Positions 1 through 8,245 of a DNA stretch of 64,000 bases are shown here, in pieces; the first letter of the stretch is position 1; each line of letters starts with the position of its first letter. Made by a program: the position numbers and the translations under genes. This stretch comes from CAYNLK01 sp964398055 (GTDB lineage: Bacteria; Chloroflexota; Anaerolineae; 4572-78; J111): contig CAYNLK010000012.1 in NCBI GenBank assembly GCA_964398055.1, positions 62,001 to 126,000 on the forward strand. Reading direction: 5' to 3'. The notes under the pieces are model-generated. The model ran no database searches. It saw only the letters and a list, made by a program, of their open reading frames with translations, and had not been told where the DNA came from.

Positions 1-131
1 ACCAGGTCTGGTGGGTATACCAGGTGACAGTATCGCGCCAATCTATGTTGTCAGGGGTTGGCTCGGTAGCATCTCTCATTGGTATTAAGCTCAACCAAAA
101 GTTTGCGGCTCATGTCCAGAACAAGTGCAAA

Positions 132-213
132 AGTGACCGGCACTTTTCGTTAATAATGAAGAAACAGTCTCCAAAGACGAGATTGAATTGGAATTGTTTA
201 AGTGCCGGTCACT
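132..213. repeat. Inverted repeat pair, 14-bp arms
   Basis: The arms AGTGACCGGCACTT (132-145) and AAGTGCCGGTCACT (200-213) are perfect inverted copies about 54 bases apart, giving an 82-base unit. I see no credible gene in 1-235. The unit could be a small palindromic or MITE-like element, or the folded end of a transcript from the peroxiredoxin gene, which runs leftward and stops at 236. Confidence 0.55.
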
Positions 214-235
214 CGATCGAGCGTTAGGCAGGCCC

Positions 236-688
236 CTAAATCACGGCCAAAACCTGCTCGCTGTGAGTTTTGGGATCAACCTTGCGAAAAATCTTCTCGA
301 TTTTACCGGCGGCGTCGATGAGAAAAGAGGTGCGCTCATTGCCCCAATATTTGCGCCCATACATCGACTTTTCGACCCAGACGCCATATTTTTCAGCTAC
401 GGCATGTTCAACATCGGCCAGCAAATGAAAGGGTAAATTTTCTTTTCGCCTGAATTCGGCCTGAGTCGCCACCGGATCAGGGCTGATGCCTAACACGACC
501 ACCCCGGCGGCCTGATATTTGGAGAAATCATCACGGATTCCCCGGGCCTGATTCGTTCAGCCGCTGGTCATCGCTTTGGGGAAGAAGAAAATCAAAACTC
601 GCTGACCTTTAAAGTCGGACAATTTGGTCGGGTTGCCCTCGTCATCCAGCAATTCAAAATCAGGGGCAAAATCATTTTCGTTTAACAT
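236..688 (-). CDS. Selenocysteine-containing peroxiredoxin (BCP/PrxQ type)
   Basis: This is a thiol peroxidase of the BCP/PrxQ family, expected to reduce hydroperoxides in the cytoplasm. The reading frame starts at ATG 688, with AAAGGA 8 bases upstream, and runs 150 residues to TAG at 236, a normal length for the family. It contains one in-frame TGA at 557-559 (residue 44). The flanking protein is F-F-F-P-K-A-M-T-S-G-[TGA]-T-N-Q-A, which aligns with the E. coli Bcp segment P-K-A-M-T-P-G-C-T-V-Q-A, so TGA replaces the peroxidatic cysteine. The TxxU motif and the later N-E-R-T-S-F-L-I-D segment with the conserved Arg are intact on either side. There is no resolving cysteine at +5 (an Arg instead) and no cysteine anywhere in the protein, so it would be a 1-Sec enzyme recycled by an outside thiol. 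The alternative is a nonsense pseudogene, which is less likely given the second case at 18922. Confidence 0.88.
530..559 (-). promoter_or_regulatory. Sec UGA codon and possible bacterial SECIS element
   Basis: The recoded TGA is at 559-557. Downstream in the mRNA, AUCA (552-549) pairs with UGAU (533-530) and CGG (544-542) pairs with CCG (536-534), separated by a GGCC bulge on the 5' side. The loop is GGAAU, starting with G, 15 bases after the UGA. Bacterial SECIS loops usually lie about 16-37 bases downstream and carry a conserved G, so the position is at the short edge. The stem is weak and hand-folded. Confidence 0.5.
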
Positions 689-709
689 CGCTTCGTTCCT
701 TTCTGTGTA

Positions 710-793
710 ATACCAATTGTCCAATGAATGACCGTATTCTTTGGGGTTACATGAGAAGCTCAAATTCACGGTGTTTCAATCAGCAATTGGTAT
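710..793. repeat. Small inverted-repeat element upstream of the peroxiredoxin
   Basis: ATACCAATTG (710-719) and CAATTGGTAT (784-793) are perfect 10-bp inverted ends of an 84-base unit just upstream of the peroxiredoxin start. The element probably lies in its promoter region. It is too short to call a mobile element with confidence. Confidence 0.4.
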
Positions 794-882
794 AAGCTAA
801 ATTCAATCAAGATGCGTCCCAAATTTTAGGAAATTTGGACAAAGCCGGGGGGGATTCGGGGGGACTCCCCCCGCTCCCCCTA

Positions 883-905
883 TCTGCCCCAAAATTTGGG
901 GCAGA
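883..905. repeat. Perfect palindrome after the GT-C protein
   Basis: The 11-bp arms TCTGCCCCAAA and TTTGGGGCAGA flank a single A. It sits just past the TGA stop of the minus-strand membrane protein and could end its transcript, but no U-run follows. A second imperfect hairpin rich in G and C lies next to it at 845-875. Confidence 0.45.
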
Positions 906-910
906 CCCGT

Positions 911-2296
911 TCAATCATCAATTGGTTCATCGATCAGTAGCGCCAGGCTCAACATGGCAGCCAGGAACCCCAGGTAATTCTCATTCAAAAAGCGGGAGGC
1001 ATAAAAGAAGGCCAGGAGCAGGGCTACGTAACCGTAGAGCATTACCCCCAGGGTATTGCGGCGAATCTGCCGCCAGAGCAGCAGGATCAACAACGGCAAG
1101 GCGATGATGATCTCCGGCAGCCAGAACGGCCAGTAGGCCAGCCGGTCCGGCACCAGTTGGAAAGCCAGAACAAAGTTACTGAGTCCCCAGCCGCGAATTT
1201 GGTAGGGCTGCTCGGCCGTGCCGGCGCTCCAGCGCCAGACGTCGTCAAACATGGCCGCCGGACTCCAGACCAGCCAGGGGCCGACCACCAGCGCCAGCAC
1301 CACCACCACCGGCCAGTTTTGCCGCCACAGCTTTTTGACCAAAGGCAGCCATTGGCCCGGCGGCGGCACCAGTCGCCGGCCCCAATCATGGCGGAGCAAA
1401 TATAAAAACCAAAAGGGAACCAGAAACCAGGCCGTCGGTTTGCTGGCGCAGGCCAGGCCGTAAGCCGCTGCCCCGGCTAATAGCCAGCGTTGAGCGTGAG
1501 CGGACTGCTCACTGTGATGCCAGCACCACACCGCCAGTACCAGCCAGAATAACACAAAGGAGTCGTTTTGACCAAAGATGATATCGCTGGCCAGGATTGG
1601 GTTCAGCCCGATCAACATCACCGCCAGCAGTTTCTCCAACCGGGAGCGAGCCAGGGCCTGGGCCAGCAGCAGAGTCAGGGCAAAGAGGAGTAGATAAACA
1701 AAGCGCTGGTCGAACCAGCCCAGGCCGGCCTGGCTTAACAGGTAAAAAAGTGTGGAAAAGACGAAGGTCCAGGGCAGGTAGGGGTAGTGATAGAGGGCCG
1801 TGCGGTACTCGATGCCCCACTCGGCCATCGGCGTATGCAGATAATCTTCGATATAAGGATTTTTGCCCGCCAAAAAATAGCCAATCGTCGCCTCGGTCTG
1901 AATAACCCCGCCATCATGCGTATAGGCCGCCGGGCCGGTGATGTGCCGCAGGCCAATCAGCAAAGCGGTCTGGCCAAAGACCAGCACAACGACGATGGCA
2001 TAAATCAAGCCCAGCTTGAGTCGATAGGCGGTTGTCTGGCCCAAAAGATCAGCCGCGGCATCGCTTACAAAATAGAGCAGGGTGAACCCAAAAGCAAGGC
2101 TGATCAGGGTCAGGCTGACCGGGTCGGTCAACCAGTCGGCCAGCAAGTCAAGACTGGCGGCTGGCCACCAGCTCTCCACCAGCCGGCGCACATCGTCGTG
2201 ACGCTGGGGCAGCACCAGGCCGGCCGCCAGAGTGTCGATGCGGACCCGGGCGATCACCAGTAGGAATAGAAGCAGAACATCGAACGGTTTTTTCAA
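911..2296 (-). CDS. Polytopic membrane protein, GT-C glycosyltransferase-like (GT87/DUF2029-like)
   Basis: This 461-residue protein has about ten or more hydrophobic segments and long aromatic-rich loops, as in GT-C fold glycosyltransferases that use polyprenyl-phosphate sugars. An early extracytoplasmic loop carries acidic residues and the segment Y-F-L-A-G-K-N-P-Y-I-E-D-Y. A central G-Q-N-D-S-F motif resembles the G-Q-x-D signature of the mannosyltransferase (GT87/PIG-M-like) group, and a S-K-P-T motif follows. The likely role is transfer of a sugar to a lipid or protein on the outer face of the membrane; the substrate cannot be read from sequence. It stands alone between the peroxiredoxin and mgtE on the same strand, with a 59-base gap to mgtE. 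The family call is from visible motifs only. Confidence 0.7.
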   Translation of the reverse strand: MKKPFDVLLLFLLVIARVRIDTLAAGLVLPQRHDDVRRLVESWWPAASLDLLADWLTDPVSLTLISLAFGFTLLYFVSDAAADLLGQTTAYRLKLGLIYAIVVVLVFGQTALLIGLRHITGPAAYTHDGGVIQTEATIGYFLAGKNPYIEDYLHTPMAEWGIEYRTALYHYPYLPWTFVFSTLFYLLSQAGLGWFDQRFVYLLLFALTLLLAQALARSRLEKLLAVMLIGLNPILASDIIFGQNDSFVLFWLVLAVWCWHHSEQSAHAQRWLLAGAAAYGLACASKPTAWFLVPFWFLYLLRHDWGRRLVPPPGQWLPLVKKLWRQNWPVVVVLALVVGPWLVWSPAAMFDDVWRWSAGTAEQPYQIRGWGLSNFVLAFQLVPDRLAYWPFWLPEIIIALPLLILLLWRQIRRNTLGVMLYGYVALLLAFFYASRFLNENYLGFLAAMLSLALLIDEPIDD

Positions 2297-2355
2297 GGTT
2301 TTCTCTCGCGGCTGCCATTATACCACGAGCTTGAGCAGATCGAAACAAGCTGGCT

Positions 2356-3705
2356 CTACAATCCCAAAATTATTGTGGCTATGCTAAAATAGATAAAGAG
2401 GCCGGTGGCGTCGACCAGGGTACTCATGGCCGGGCCGGAAACCACGGTTGGATCGATTTTGAAGCGAGCCGCCAGCATGGGCAGCAGGGAACCGATGCTG
2501 GTGGCCCACAATATAATCGCCATAATCGAGGCGGCCACCGCCATAGCCAACTGCGGTTCCGCAACCCAAATCATAGCCAGGGTAAAAGCAATCACGGCCA
2601 TCGCCGCCCCCAGGGTCAGGCCGATCCCGACTTCATGGAAGAGAACGCGCAGGGCATCGCTCCAATCGATATCGCCAAGGGCCATGGCCCGAATGATGGT
2701 GGTGGTGGTTTGAGCGCCGGCGTTGCCGCCGGTGCCAATCAGTAGCGGAATAAAAATTGATAGGACCACCATCGCTTCTAACTGAGCTTGAAAGAAACCC
2801 ATCACCCAACCGGTCAAGGTTCCGGTTAAAAACAAGAGCAATAGCCAACCAACGCGCTTGCGGGTAATGGCCAATACCCCGGTATCCAGATAGGCCCGGT
2901 CCAGGGGTTCGGACGCGGCCAGGCGCTGGATATCCTCGCTGGCCTCGGCCTGGATCACGTCGACCAGGTCGTCAATGGTAATCACGCCGAGCAGGACTTT
3001 GTTTTCATCGACCACCGGCAGGGCCAACAGGTCATAGCGCTGCATCAGATCGGCGCAAACCTCCTGATCGGTATCGACCGTCACGTAGATGACGTCTGTC
3101 TCCATGATATCGGCAATCAGGGCTTGGGGATAGGCCACAATTAATTGGCGCAAGTTAACCACGCCGACCAGCCGTTTCAGGCGATCGGTGACAAATAGAT
3201 AGTAGATGGTTTCCTGGTCGGGGTGGCCGGCCCGGATGGCATCGATACTTTGCTGGGCCGTCCAACGACGTTGGAGAGCCAGAAACGAGGTGGTCATCAA
3301 GCCGCCGGCGGTATCGTCGGGATAGTCGATGAGTGACTTGACTCGATGGGCCGCTTTCAAGCCCAACAGAACCGCCTCGGCCTGGGCCGGTTTCAGATCG
3401 TCCAGCAAGTCGGCTGCTTCATCCGGCTGCATTTCATCGACAATACGGACCAGCACGCTGAGCGGCAGTTGCACCGCAATCTCGGCGGCGTCTTCATCAT
3501 AAAGTTCTTCGATGATGTCGGCGGCATCGGCCGGATTAATTTGGGGCAGCAGGGTGGCCTGATGTTCTTCGTCCAAATCGGCAAAAACATCAGCCTGGTC
3601 AGCCGGTCTAAGAGCCTCAATGACGGATGAGGCGGTGGTGAGATCATTGGTTTCGAGGGCAGAGCGCAGTTTCGTCAGAACATCTTCGAGGATTACAGGC
3701 TCCAT
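2356..3705 (-). CDS. mgtE: Magnesium transporter MgtE
   Basis: MgtE is a gated Mg2+ channel in the cytoplasmic membrane. The 449-residue protein has the full family layout: an N-terminal helical superhelix domain (about 1-125, with repeated D-A-A-D-I-I-E-E-L-Y motifs), a pair of CBS domains (about 130-250), and a five-helix membrane domain from about residue 275. The G-G-N-A-G-A-Q-T motif of the pore region is present. Start choice: GGAGG at 3713-3717 lies 7 bases upstream of ATG 3705, whereas the upstream in-frame ATG at 3711 touches the Shine-Dalgarno sequence. The gene diverges from the receiver-kinase operon. Mg2+ sensing is expected through the N and CBS domains; I found no recognisable M-box in the leader. 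Confidence 0.95.
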   Translation of the reverse strand: MEPVILEDVLTKLRSALETNDLTTASSVIEALRPADQADVFADLDEEHQATLLPQINPADAADIIEELYDEDAAEIAVQLPLSVLVRIVDEMQPDEAADLLDDLKPAQAEAVLLGLKAAHRVKSLIDYPDDTAGGLMTTSFLALQRRWTAQQSIDAIRAGHPDQETIYYLFVTDRLKRLVGVVNLRQLIVAYPQALIADIMETDVIYVTVDTDQEVCADLMQRYDLLALPVVDENKVLLGVITIDDLVDVIQAEASEDIQRLAASEPLDRAYLDTGVLAITRKRVGWLLLLFLTGTLTGWVMGFFQAQLEAMVVLSIFIPLLIGTGGNAGAQTTTTIIRAMALGDIDWSDALRVLFHEVGIGLTLGAAMAVIAFTLAMIWVAEPQLAMAVAASIMAIILWATSIGSLLPMLAARFKIDPTVVSGPAMSTLVDATGLFIYFSIATIILGL

Positions 3706-4007
3706 AGGCATACCTCCGGTTATATGAGTGAATTCCCCGGAGGCCAACTCTATGGCTTGCCAACCGGGGCTTAGGCTATTTGGTTAGCAAGAGACCAGTG
3801 AAAGAGGGACCGCAGTCCCAAAATACTGGGCAGAGAACTATCGTCCACAACTACACCTTTTGTTTGATTAAAGAGACGCTTTAAGGGTATCATGTCTGAC
3901 ACTGAACCATTTTAATTTTAGAGGAGAGAGACCGGTTTGTCAAAGCCGATGAATTATCTCTATGGTTCATATTAACCTCACCCACAAGGTCAAAGAGGCT
4001 AATAATA
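3706..4007. promoter_or_regulatory. Divergent leader region between mgtE and the kinase operon
   Basis: This 302-base gap has no gene. On the mgtE side the leader can form a hairpin with CCCCGG (3735-3740) pairing with CCGGGG (3764-3769) and a smaller inner stem (GCCA 3743-3746 with TGGC 3753-3756). The hairpin ends about 20 bases upstream of the mgtE Shine-Dalgarno sequence. It does not match the M-box consensus as I know it. On the kinase side, TTGTCA with TATGGT after 18 bases is a possible but weak promoter. Confidence 0.35.
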
Positions 4008-5123
4008 ATGAAAGAACCTGAAAATATTCGAGCCTTGATTGTTGAAGATGACACCCTGGTTGGTGAAATGATTCAGGGACTGCTGGAGGAGATTGGCTAT
4101 ACAGTTGTCGGTAAAGCGCTCGATGGCGCAGAGGCGGTGGAGTTGACCAGGGCCTTGCAGCCTGAGGTGGTACTCATGGACATTGAAATGCCGGAGGTGA
4201 ACGGCATCGAGGCCACCCGGCAGATTATGAAACAGTGGCCCACGCCGGTGGTGATGGTCACTGCCCACGAGTCGCCCAGCCTGGTAGAACAAGCCAGCGC
4301 CGCCGGGGTGGGGGCTTACCTGCTCAAGCCGCCCAGTGGCCGGGAAATGGAACGGGCTATTACGATTGCGATGGCTCGCTTTGAGGACATGATGAAATTG
4401 CGCCGCCTGAATGAGGAATTGCAGAGCCGCAATGAGGAATTAGATGCCTTTGCCCATACCGTGGCCCACGATTTACAAAGCCCTTTAAGTCTGGTCATCG
4501 GTTATGCCGAGGTATTGGAACAGGATTTCGCCAATCTGCCAGCGGAAGAACTGCGCGTCTACCTGCACACAATTGCCGGGAATAGCCGCAAAATGAGCGC
4601 CATTATCGATTCTTTGCTCTTGCTGGCTGGCGTCCACAAAGCCGATGTCGAATTGAAACCGCTCAATATGGCCGATATTCTGACGCAAGCTCAGCAAAGA
4701 TTGGCCCCCCTGCTGGCCGAGTACCAGCCGGAAATTATATTGCCGACTAGTTGGCCGGCCGCGCGGGGGTATGGGCCATGGGTTGAGGAAGTGTGGACCA
4801 ACTATCTCAGTAATGCCATTAAATACGGCGGGCGTCCACCCCGTCTGAAGCTGGGAGGGGACGTTCAGCCGGATGGGATGGTTCGATTTTGGATCCGGGA
4901 TAACGGTTCCGGCCTGACTGTTGAGGAGCAACAGCGTCTCTTCAGGCCCTTTACCCGCCTGGACCAGGTGCGGGTTAAGGGTCATGGTCTCGGTTTGTCG
5001 ATTGTCCGGCGCATCGTCGAAAAGCTGGGGGGAGAAGTTGGGGTAGAGAGTGACGGGATCGCCGGTGAGGGCAGTACCTTTAGTTTTACGTTGCCAGGGA
5101 TAGACGATCAGCACAATGGCTGA
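4008..5123 (+). CDS. Receiver domain-histidine kinase hybrid
   Basis: This 371-residue cytoplasmic protein has a CheY-like receiver domain first (1-125) and a kinase core after it. In the receiver, the acidic pair is E13-D14-D15, the phosphoryl site is D58 (L-M-D-I-E-M-P), and V-T-A-H and K-P-P correspond to the switch and lysine positions. A short coiled linker leads to a HisKA domain with the H-box F-A-H-T-V-A-H-D-L-Q-S-P-L, then a HATPase_c domain with the N box, D-N-G-S-G and G-L-G-L-S motifs. The receiver-first order is typical of kinases that take a phosphoryl group or signal from another kinase. It overlaps the next kinase gene by 8 bases (ATGGCTGA), so the two are very likely translationally coupled and work together. 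It has no membrane segment, so it senses no outside ligand directly. Confidence 0.9.
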   Translation: MKEPENIRALIVEDDTLVGEMIQGLLEEIGYTVVGKALDGAEAVELTRALQPEVVLMDIEMPEVNGIEATRQIMKQWPTPVVMVTAHESPSLVEQASAAGVGAYLLKPPSGREMERAITIAMARFEDMMKLRRLNEELQSRNEELDAFAHTVAHDLQSPLSLVIGYAEVLEQDFANLPAEELRVYLHTIAGNSRKMSAIIDSLLLLAGVHKADVELKPLNMADILTQAQQRLAPLLAEYQPEIILPTSWPAARGYGPWVEEVWTNYLSNAIKYGGRPPRLKLGGDVQPDGMVRFWIRDNGSGLTVEEQQRLFRPFTRLDQVRVKGHGLGLSIVRRIVEKLGGEVGVESDGIAGEGSTFSFTLPGIDDQHNG

Positions 5124-7512
5124 ATTATTAGAATTCTTCAAAGATCCAGACCAGTTGGCAGAGATGTTGCGTCAAAGCGAGAAATGTTTTCTCAATGTGT
5201 TTGACCATTTACCAACTGGGATCGTCATCCAGACAAGCGCCGGAGTGGTCTATGCCAATACTGCTGCTACCAGATTAGTTGATCTGACCAACCGGGCCAA
5301 GCAGCCGGCGCCATCCCTGCTTGACTTTGTCGCCCCGGCTGACCGGGCAGGTCTCAGGAAACAGTTGGAGGCAGCCGCCGCCAGCCGGCGACTGCTTGAG
5401 TGTGAGGTTAGATTTATTCAGGTGGATGGCGCCGAAGTCGAGGTCGAGCTTACGGCCGTGCCGCTCATTTTTAGAGATCAGCCGACCACGCTATTTACCT
5501 TGCAGGCTATCACCGAGCAGAGGGTGACCGAACGGCTCATTGCCCGTTACGTCGATATCATCAATAATCTGCCGCTTGGTCTGCACGTCTATCACCTGGC
5601 AGATCCGGCCGATGATCGAACCCTGCGTCTGGTCGCGGCCAATCCGGCGGCCGTCCAACTGACCGGTCTACCGATGCCAGAGGTTGTAGGCAAAACGATT
5701 GATGAGATTCTGCCGGTTCTTCGCCGCTATGACGTGCCTTACAGATTTGCCGAGGTCGTCCGAACCGGTCAGGCCGTGGAATTTGAGCAGGAGATAATTT
5801 ATGGCGATGATTATATTTCTGAAGCCTGGTTTTCATTCAGGGTCTTTCCCCTCCGGCAGAATTGTGTGGGCGTTTTGTTCGACGATCTCACCTTGCGCAA
5901 ACAGGCCGAAGAGTCGTTGAAACGGGGCGAGGCCCGCTACCGGGCCATCGTCGAAGATCAAACCGAGTTGGTCGACCGCTACCTGCCTGACGGCACCATA
6001 ATTTTTGTCAACGACGCCTACTGCCGCTACTTTGGTCAGAAGCGAGCCGACTTGATCGGTCGCAGCTTTAGCCCCCATATTCATCCAGAAGATCGTGACC
6101 TGGTGCAAAAGCATATCACCGGCCTGAGCCAAACCAACCCCGTGGGTACGGTTGAACACCGGATTATCCTGCCTGATGGTCAAATCCGTTGGCAGCAGTG
6201 GACCGACCGGGCCATTTTTGATCAGCAGGGCCGGCTGGTCGAATTTCAGGCCGTGGGGCGGGATATTACTGCTCAGAAGGAAGCCGAGGCCGAACGAGAG
6301 CGCCTGTTGGCCGCCGAACGGGAGCAGCGCCTCCTGGCTGAGACTTTGCACGAGGTTACCCTGGCGCTAACGGCCCAAACCAGCCATGAGGCGGTGCTGG
6401 ATGAGATTTTACGCCAAACCAAACGGCTGGTGCCTTATACCACCGCTAACATTGCTTTGTTAGAAAATGATATCCTCAGGACTGTCCGTTGGTTTGGTTA
6501 CGACCTCTTTGGGGCAGCAGCGGAGTTGGTCTCCAAACTGGCCCAATCTTTGAATGAATTCCCCCTTGAAGCCAAAACCGTTTACACCCGGCAGCCGATT
6601 ATTGTGGCCGATACCCGGCAAGAGCCGGGCTGGGTTAGGCACAAAGAAACTTCCTGGATCAGAGCCTATATGACAATCCCGATCTGCCATCAAAACCGGG
6701 TGCTGGGCATGTTGCGCCTGGATGGGGATACGCCCCACCAATTCTCCACCGCCGACGCCCGGCGGTTGCTGCCGCTGGCGAATGCCGCCGCCATTGCCCT
6801 GGAAAATGCCCGGTTATATGAGCAAGCCCGCCAGGATGCCGAAACCAAATCTATTTTGCTCAACGAGGTCAACCATCGGGTCAAGAATAATTTATCGGCC
6901 ATCATTGGGTTGCTCTATGCCGAACGACGACATCTGGCCGAAAAAGACCGGCCCGCGTACCAGGCCGCTATCCAGGATGTGATCAATCATGTCCAGGGCT
7001 TGGCTACCGTTCACACCCTCCTGTCGGCCTCCGGCTGGAAGCCGCTGCTCTTGAGCAATCTGCTCGACCAGGTTATCCGCGCCGCCTTACAATCATTACC
7101 CTTGAACAGACATATCTCGGTCAAGGTGCCGCCCTCCCCCCTTCAGGTAACTTCCAAACAGGCCAACAGTCTGGCTCTGGTCATTAACGAGTTGGCGACC
7201 AACACGATTAAGTACGGTCTGCCTGAGCATGAAGCAGCTCAAATTACCATCGGCCTGACCGTTGAACAGCCGCTGAACTCGGCTGAGCCGCAGATTTTAG
7301 TTGAGTTTCGCGACAACGGCCCCGGTTTTCCGGAGGATGTGCTTCACCTCCGGCAGCACAGTGTGGGCTTGTACCTGATCCAGAGAATTGTGCGGCAAGA
7401 TCTGAAAGGAAACGTGACCTGGCACAACGATCACGGCGCGGTTACATCAATCCGCTTTAAAGCCGAAGCAATCCAAACTGGACCAAAGGATAACTCTGCT
7501 GATGTCGCCTAA
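5116..7512 (+). CDS. PAS-PAS-PAS-GAF sensor histidine kinase (HisKA_2 type)
   Basis: This 798-residue soluble sensor kinase has three PAS domains (about 15-140, 150-265 and 275-395; the third contains N-D-A-Y-C-R-Y-F-G and H-P-E-D-R) and a GAF domain (about 411-570). It ends in a HisKA_2 kinase core with phosphoacceptor H587 in L-N-E-V-N-H-R-V-K-N-N and a HATPase domain containing N-E-L-A-T-N and D-N-G-P-G-F. HisKA_2 kinases often feed stand-alone receivers, and the upstream overlapping gene supplies a receiver domain. The 3' end overlaps fetA by 11 bases, tying both kinases to a metal exporter. There are no transmembrane helices, so the signal is internal (ligand, redox state or light); no cofactor residue could be identified. 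Confidence 0.9.
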   Translation: MAELLEFFKDPDQLAEMLRQSEKCFLNVFDHLPTGIVIQTSAGVVYANTAATRLVDLTNRAKQPAPSLLDFVAPADRAGLRKQLEAAAASRRLLECEVRFIQVDGAEVEVELTAVPLIFRDQPTTLFTLQAITEQRVTERLIARYVDIINNLPLGLHVYHLADPADDRTLRLVAANPAAVQLTGLPMPEVVGKTIDEILPVLRRYDVPYRFAEVVRTGQAVEFEQEIIYGDDYISEAWFSFRVFPLRQNCVGVLFDDLTLRKQAEESLKRGEARYRAIVEDQTELVDRYLPDGTIIFVNDAYCRYFGQKRADLIGRSFSPHIHPEDRDLVQKHITGLSQTNPVGTVEHRIILPDGQIRWQQWTDRAIFDQQGRLVEFQAVGRDITAQKEAEAERERLLAAEREQRLLAETLHEVTLALTAQTSHEAVLDEILRQTKRLVPYTTANIALLENDILRTVRWFGYDLFGAAAELVSKLAQSLNEFPLEAKTVYTRQPIIVADTRQEPGWVRHKETSWIRAYMTIPICHQNRVLGMLRLDGDTPHQFSTADARRLLPLANAAAIALENARLYEQARQDAETKSILLNEVNHRVKNNLSAIIGLLYAERRHLAEKDRPAYQAAIQDVINHVQGLATVHTLLSASGWKPLLLSNLLDQVIRAALQSLPLNRHISVKVPPSPLQVTSKQANSLALVINELATNTIKYGLPEHEAAQITIGLTVEQPLNSAEPQILVEFRDNGPGFPEDVLHLRQHSVGLYLIQRIVRQDLKGNVTWHNDHGAVTSIRFKAEAIQTGPKDNSADVA

Positions 7513-8221
7513 AATTTCGATTAGCCATCTGAATTTGACCTTGAGAAACGGCTTGCCCATTCTGCACGACATTTGCCTGGAAATAGCTGTGGGTAAAGTG
7601 GCCGGGCTGATTGGGCCGAGCGGCAGCGGCAAATCCACTTTACTGCGCTGTCTCAATCGTTTGTGGGAACCACCGCCAAACACCATTTTTTTGGACGGGC
7701 AAGACATCACCCTGATGGATGTGCTGGCCCTCCGGCGGCGAGTCGGGATGCTCTTCCAGAGCGCCGCCTTGTTTGAAGGGACTGTAGCCAGCAATGTCGC
7801 TTATGGCCCGAACTTGCACGGCCAGAAACTGATTCCGAGCCGGGTGGCTGAGTTGCTCGAGATGGCCGGGCTGGAAGCCGATCTGGCCGACAAATCCGCC
7901 GCCGAGTTATCCGGTGGCCAGGCCCAGCGGGTCGCCCTGGCCCGGACCCTGGCCAATGAACCGGAGGTGCTGCTTCTGGACGAACCCACCAGCGCCCTCG
8001 ATCCGGCGGCAACTCGCCACGTTGAGGAAACCATTTTACACCTGCGCCACACGCTGGGGCTGACCGTGGTGTGGGTATCTCACGCGGTTGAACAGGTGGA
8101 ACGGACAGCGGATGAAGTCGTGCTGTTGGTAGAAGGGGCCATTGTTGAAACAGGTCCCCCGGCCCATCTCCTGCGAAGCGGCCACCACCTGACCGAAGAT
8201 TTTGCCGCCGGGAAGCTATAA
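7502..8221 (+). CDS. fetA: ABC exporter ATPase FetA (YbbL)
   Basis: This 239-residue ABC ATPase is expected to drive the FetB permease encoded 24 bases downstream. Walker A is G-P-S-G-S-G-K-S-T, the signature is L-S-G-G-Q, and Walker B is V-L-L-L-D-E-P-T-S-A-L-D-P. In E. coli FetAB exports iron and helps resist hydrogen peroxide. The ATPase alone could be mistaken for a PstB or amino-acid uptake ATPase; the neighbouring UPF0014 permease decides the call. It starts inside the end of the upstream kinase gene, with AAAGGA about 10 bases ahead of ATG 7502. Confidence 0.85.
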   Translation: MSPKISISHLNLTLRNGLPILHDICLEIAVGKVAGLIGPSGSGKSTLLRCLNRLWEPPPNTIFLDGQDITLMDVLALRRRVGMLFQSAALFEGTVASNVAYGPNLHGQKLIPSRVAELLEMAGLEADLADKSAAELSGGQAQRVALARTLANEPEVLLLDEPTSALDPAATRHVEETILHLRHTLGLTVVWVSHAVEQVERTADEVVLLVEGAIVETGPPAHLLRSGHHLTEDFAAGKL

Positions 8222-8245
8222 GTCCAGTCACAGGAGAACACGCCC

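Noticed and set aside
557..769. A separate 70-residue protein and an 88-residue protein in place of the peroxiredoxin
   Set aside because: They are the two halves of one peroxiredoxin frame divided only by the in-frame TGA; neither half has a separate homologue-like fold.
3706..4007. M-box magnesium riboswitch upstream of mgtE
   Set aside because: A hairpin is present but I could not match the conserved M-box segments; kept only as an unclassified leader.
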